From NCBI RefSeq assembly GCF_000503775.1, contig NZ_KI629782.1:1356045-1420044 (forward strand): a stretch of 64,000 bases of DNA, in the 5' to 3' direction. Both the position numbers and the translations under genes were made by a program. Positions within the stretch are counted from its first letter, which is position 1, and each line of letters starts with the position of its first letter. The stretch comes from Brevibacillus panacihumi W25. Lineage in GTDB: Bacteria; Bacillota; Bacilli; Brevibacillales; Brevibacillaceae. Under the pieces are notes generated by a model that saw only the letters and a program-made list of their open reading frames with translations, had not been told where the DNA came from and did no database searches. Positions 61,035 through 64,000 of the stretch are shown piece by piece.

Positions 61035-62333
61035 ATGAAACGAACCTTGATCACAGGCTGTACCATTCTCACCATGTGCGAAGGAGATGCTCCCTTCGTC
61101 GGAGATCTGCTCATCGAAGGCGAGCGGATCGCTGCGATCGGGCCTGAACTGAAGCTGGAGCAACCAGCGGACGAGGTGATCGCTGGCAAAGATCTGGTGG
61201 CGATGCCCGGGTTGATCAATGCCCACAACCATGCCAGCATGTCATTGCTTCGCGCCTTCTCCGACGATCTCAAGCTGATGGATTGGCTGGACAAAAAAAT
61301 GCTGCCTGCCGAGGCGCGGATGACTCCCGAGGATGTCTACTGGGGGACAATGCTCGGTACGGCTGAGATGATTGCATCCGGAACGACCAGCTTCGCCGAC
61401 ATGTACGTCCACATGGATCAGGTGGCACAAGCTGTCGTGGACAGCGGCATGCGAGCATCGCTGACACGCGGCGTCGTCTTTTTGCAGGATGACGGAGGAA
61501 AGCGGATGACGGAGGCGCTTCATCTCATCGACACCTGGACTGGTGCGGGAGAAGGACGGATCACCACCATGCTCGGCCCGCATGCTCCTTATACCTGCCC
61601 CCCGCAGCCGTTGAGCGAGATTATCCAGATCGCCCGCAGCCGACAGATACCGCTGCACATCCATCTGGCAGAGACTCGTGAGGAAGTGGTGAAAATTCGC
61701 GAACGGTACAATCAGACTCCCACCGAATACCTGCATGAGCTCGGCATGTTCGAGGATAATCACGTCCTGCTCGCCCACGCTGTCCATCTGGATGCCGCGG
61801 ACGTGCGGCTGCTGTCCGGCATGCGCGGCGGTGTCGCCCACAATCCGGTCAGCAACCTGAAGCTGGGCTGCGGGATCGCTCCTGTAAAAGAGATGCTGGA
61901 GCAGAACATCACAGTAGGTCTTGGAACGGATGGAGCCGGAAGTGCCACGACGCTGGACATGTTTGCCGAAATCAAGGCCGCTACCTGGCTGCAAAAGCTG
62001 CAGCACGGAGACCCAACCTTGCTGCCAGCCTGGCAGGTGCTGCGGATGGCTACGATCGAAAGCGCCAAGCTGCTGCAAATCGAAGACGAGGTCGGGACGC
62101 TCGAGCCAGGCAAAAAGGCGGATTTGATCCTGTTGAATTTGAATAAGCCGCATTTGCAGCCCGTTCACGATCTTAGCGCCCTGATCGCCTACAGCGCCAC
62201 CGGAGCAGATGTAGACACGACGATCGTCAACGGTCAGGTTCTGATGCGAGGTCGCCAGTTTACGCGCTTTTCCTGGGAGGAGCTGCGCCGGGAAGCTGCA
62301 GAACGTGCAGCACGTCTGGTCGAGGGGCTGTAA
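61035..62333 (+). CDS. mtaD: 5-methylthioadenosine/S-adenosylhomocysteine deaminase-type amidohydrolase
   Basis: Deaminates MTA or SAH in methionine-salvage or nucleoside metabolism. The 432-residue protein has the metal motif INAHNHASMS (His64, His66), LHIHLAETREEV, LLAHAVHLD and GTDGAGSATTLDMF, which together match MtaD; related guanine deaminases and TRZ/ATZ hydrolases are less likely. ATG 61035 follows AGGAGGG. Transcribed alone, divergent from the MurR-like gene. Confidence 0.9.
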   Translation: MKRTLITGCTILTMCEGDAPFVGDLLIEGERIAAIGPELKLEQPADEVIAGKDLVAMPGLINAHNHASMSLLRAFSDDLKLMDWLDKKMLPAEARMTPEDVYWGTMLGTAEMIASGTTSFADMYVHMDQVAQAVVDSGMRASLTRGVVFLQDDGGKRMTEALHLIDTWTGAGEGRITTMLGPHAPYTCPPQPLSEIIQIARSRQIPLHIHLAETREEVVKIRERYNQTPTEYLHELGMFEDNHVLLAHAVHLDAADVRLLSGMRGGVAHNPVSNLKLGCGIAPVKEMLEQNITVGLGTDGAGSATTLDMFAEIKAATWLQKLQHGDPTLLPAWQVLRMATIESAKLLQIEDEVGTLEPGKKADLILLNLNKPHLQPVHDLSALIAYSATGADVDTTIVNGQVLMRGRQFTRFSWEELRREAAERAARLVEGL

Positions 62334-62343
62334 CAAGGCTGTG

Positions 62344-62389
62344 CAGAAAGGGAGCCGCCATCCGTTCGGGATCGCGGCTCTCGCTTTTG
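62344..62389. terminator. Possible terminator between mtaD and the UPF0173 gene
   Basis: GAGCCGC / GCGGCTC, 7-bp perfect stem with a 14-base loop between convergent genes; AAAG/CTTT outside. Confidence 0.45.
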
Positions 62390-62407
62390 CATCGATTCGA
62401 TTTTCTT

Positions 62408-63103
62408 TTATGGCAGGCGCAGCTCTTCTCCCGGCTTTAATGCCTTGCCCTGGATGTCCTTCTTCGCCAGTCCCGCGACGAACGCATCCCCGTCTTGTAC
62501 GATCGGCGGAAACGTATTGTAGTGAATCGGCACGACATAGTCGGCTCTGACCCACTGTGCAGCCAGAGCGGCATCCTCGGGTCCCATCGTAAACAAATCT
62601 CCGATCGGGAGGAAGGCCAGATCAATTTTATGCAATTCACCCAGCATCTTCATGTCGCCGAACAAACCTGTATCCCCTGCGTGATAGACGGTTTTTCCGC
62701 CCATCTCAATGATAAATCCGCCTGGCATCCCCATGTAGACGATTTGTTTTTGATCGTCCAAGATCACACCGGAGCTATGGAAAGCCTGCGTCATTTTTAC
62801 TTTTCCAAACGGCAGCTCAAGCGATCCGCCCAGGTTCATTCCGATCGTCTGTACTCCTTGCCAGCCCAGATACGTCGCCAGCTCGTGAGTCGTGACAATC
62901 GTCGCTTCGTTCTGTTTCGCCAATTCTACGGCGTCCAGGATGTGGTCTTGATGTCCGTGAGTCAATAATATGTAGGAAACCTGGATGTCTGCCAGTTTCG
63001 TCGTCGCTTGCCCATTCCCGGTGATAAACGGGTCGATGATGATTGAGTGTCCTTCGCTCGACAGTTGTACGGTAGAATGTCCGTGAAATCTGATCTCTAA
63101 CAT
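62408..63103 (-). CDS. ytkL: UPF0173 metal-dependent hydrolase (YtkL family)
   Basis: A 231-residue metallo-beta-lactamase-fold protein with THGHQDH (48-54) as the metal motif, [11 protein letters not shown] and a terminal [11 protein letters not shown]0173/YtkL members are widespread in Bacillales, biological substrate unknown. ATG 63103 with GGAG six bases upstream fits; the frame is open further but has no ribosome site. Confidence 0.9.
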   Translation of the reverse strand: MLEIRFHGHSTVQLSSEGHSIIIDPFITGNGQATTKLADIQVSYILLTHGHQDHILDAVELAKQNEATIVTTHELATYLGWQGVQTIGMNLGGSLELPFGKVKMTQAFHSSGVILDDQKQIVYMGMPGGFIIEMGGKTVYHAGDTGLFGDMKMLGELHKIDLAFLPIGDLFTMGPEDAALAAQWVRADYVVPIHYNTFPPIVQDGDAFVAGLAKKDIQGKALKPGEELRLP

Positions 63104-63176
63104 AGGTTCTCCTGCCTTCCTGGAATGTTGGCCCAACATTTCCATGTTACCACGAAGGCCCACCTCCTCGCATCCC

Positions 63177-63812
63177 TTAGTCAAACAAGACGGCGTATGC
63201 GCGGGCAAAGGCCCCGTCGCTTCCCTTGATCTTGATCGGAGCTGCCGAGAAGAATACCCGGGGGCGATCCAGTTGTTCCAGGTTGATCAGATTCTCGACA
63301 ATGCCGAGTCGAGCCTCGAGAAAAATATGATGGGCTGGGAAGGTCTCTGTCTCCACGGGGTCCGGCGAGATAAAATCAAGCCCGATCGTTTTGACACCAC
63401 GCCTGACCAACTCCAAAGCCAGCTCTTCGCCGAAGTACGGCGCTTGGCTTTTGTAGGCCTCCGTTCCCCATTTGGCGCTGGTGCCTGTGCGAAACAACAG
63501 GATGTCTCCCGGTGAAAAGGCGACGCCATCCAGCACATTCGGCTGTAATTCGCGCTCTGACGATGGAGGAACATCGACGATTACCGCCTCGCCGACGAAC
63601 CGGTCCAGCGGGTTTGTTTCAATCGTCTCGCCATGCAAAATAAAATGAGCAGGCGCGTCGCAATGCGTACCAACGTGGACGACAGAATGAACATCTGTTA
63701 CCTGAAACCCGTCTGTTTCCACGCGACTCACCTGAACAAAGCTGGCATCTGGCTGTCCTGGATACTGCGGCATGCCCGTTTCCATCGTTTGCGACAAATC
63801 AATAATCCGCAA
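63177..63812 (-). CDS. Cyclase-family (kynurenine formamidase-like) hydrolase
   Basis: A 211-residue protein with the metal-binding signature [11 protein letters not shown] (His46, His50, Asp52, His56) of the cyclase/KynB family, which hydrolyses arylformamides or lactams. Specific substrate unknown; lack of other kynurenine genes makes an ordinary tryptophan role uncertain. TTG 63812 lies six bases after GGAGGG. Confidence 0.85.
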   Translation of the reverse strand: MRIIDLSQTMETGMPQYPGQPDASFVQVSRVETDGFQVTDVHSVVHVGTHCDAPAHFILHGETIETNPLDRFVGEAVIVDVPPSSERELQPNVLDGVAFSPGDILLFRTGTSAKWGTEAYKSQAPYFGEELALELVRRGVKTIGLDFISPDPVETETFPAHHIFLEARLGIVENLINLEQLDRPRVFFSAAPIKIKGSDGAFARAYAVLFD

Positions 63813-63944
63813 TCAAATCCCTCCTCACAGCGAACGATTTTTTGGAATTATATGCCTAACTCTTATATTATCAATCATTACAAACTCCCGTGGCAACCTC
63901 ATCTTTCCTACTCCCTCCCACAATCATGCGGCAACGAGCAAACA

Positions 63945-63966
63945 GGCTGCCGATTTCTCGACAGCC
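63945..63966. terminator. Possible hairpin terminator at right edge
   Basis: GGCTG.CGA / TCG.CAGCC stem with one mismatch pair, followed on the + strand by TTTAGG. The gene it would serve is beyond the window. Confidence 0.35.
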
Positions 63967-64000
63967 TTTAGGTACTAGGACTTCCTGATAATGTAGTCAT

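Noticed and set aside
61242-62555. 437-codon frame opposite mtaD
   Set aside because: Antisense shadow of a clear amidohydrolase gene.

Overview
The window looks like chromosome of a spore-forming, low-GC-group Gram-positive bacterium of the Brevibacillus/Paenibacillaceae type. Grounds: Bacillales-type synteny (icd-citZ-ytvI-fxsA ... pyk-pfkA-accA-accD-malic enzyme-dnaE ... ytpI-ytoI), strong GGAGG ribosome binding sites, frequent TTG/GTG starts, and spore genes (yheB/yheC/yheD, a gamma-SASP-like protein, a sigma-K-type promoter). The genus is inferred from gene content, not from a marker gene.

Layout. 1-23.9 kb is the conserved core: icd (cut by the window edge), citZ, ytvI, fxsA, a YbgC-type thioesterase, a B12-dependent ribonucleotide reductase under twin NrdR boxes, pyk, pfkA, accA/accD, a small DUF2007-like protein, a GntR/FadR regulator, malic enzyme (promoter followed by a perfect FadR-type palindrome), dnaE, a YoaP-like acetyltransferase, ytpI, an ArsR-DUF2087 regulator, ytoI and yheB. 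24-30.7 kb is a sporulation block on the + strand: four tandem YheC/YheD ATP-grasp genes, a GNAT gene and a six-repeat gamma-SASP-like protein. 30.8-44.6 kb is one tightly packed minus-strand operon that I predict makes and modifies an amino-sugar exopolysaccharide: membrane-anchored glycoside hydrolase, HEAT-repeat membrane protein, processive family 2 glycosyltransferase, output-less response regulator, UDP-GlcNAc-dehydrogenase-like enzyme, GlmS, a 68-residue protein, GlmU, and two proteins carrying three copies of a GH18-like barrel. It brings its own UDP-GlcNAc supply and is the best candidate for an undescribed system here.

45-47.4 kb holds a DUF2935 gene and a peroxide-defence operon (thioredoxin-reductase-like flavoprotein with degenerate NADPH motifs, glutaredoxin, peroxiredoxin) behind a PerR-like box. 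47.4-49.7 kb is a group II intron sitting inside the third copy of a dispersed, covarying hairpin repeat; the two intact copies (4.7 and 20.9 kb) give the empty site and fix the intron ends at 47601 and 49548. 49.7-53.6 kb holds an MFS exporter with a MarR regulator (36-bp perfect palindrome over the promoter), a membrane protein, a GAF-GGDEF protein and a DUF3870 protein. 53.8-60.9 kb is a muropeptide/MurNAc recycling operon (MurR-like regulator, AmiE-like hydrolase, sugar ABC importer without ATPase, BadF-type kinase, MurQ). The window closes with mtaD, a UPF0173 hydrolase and a cyclase-family protein.

No rRNA, tRNA, CRISPR array or prophage was seen.
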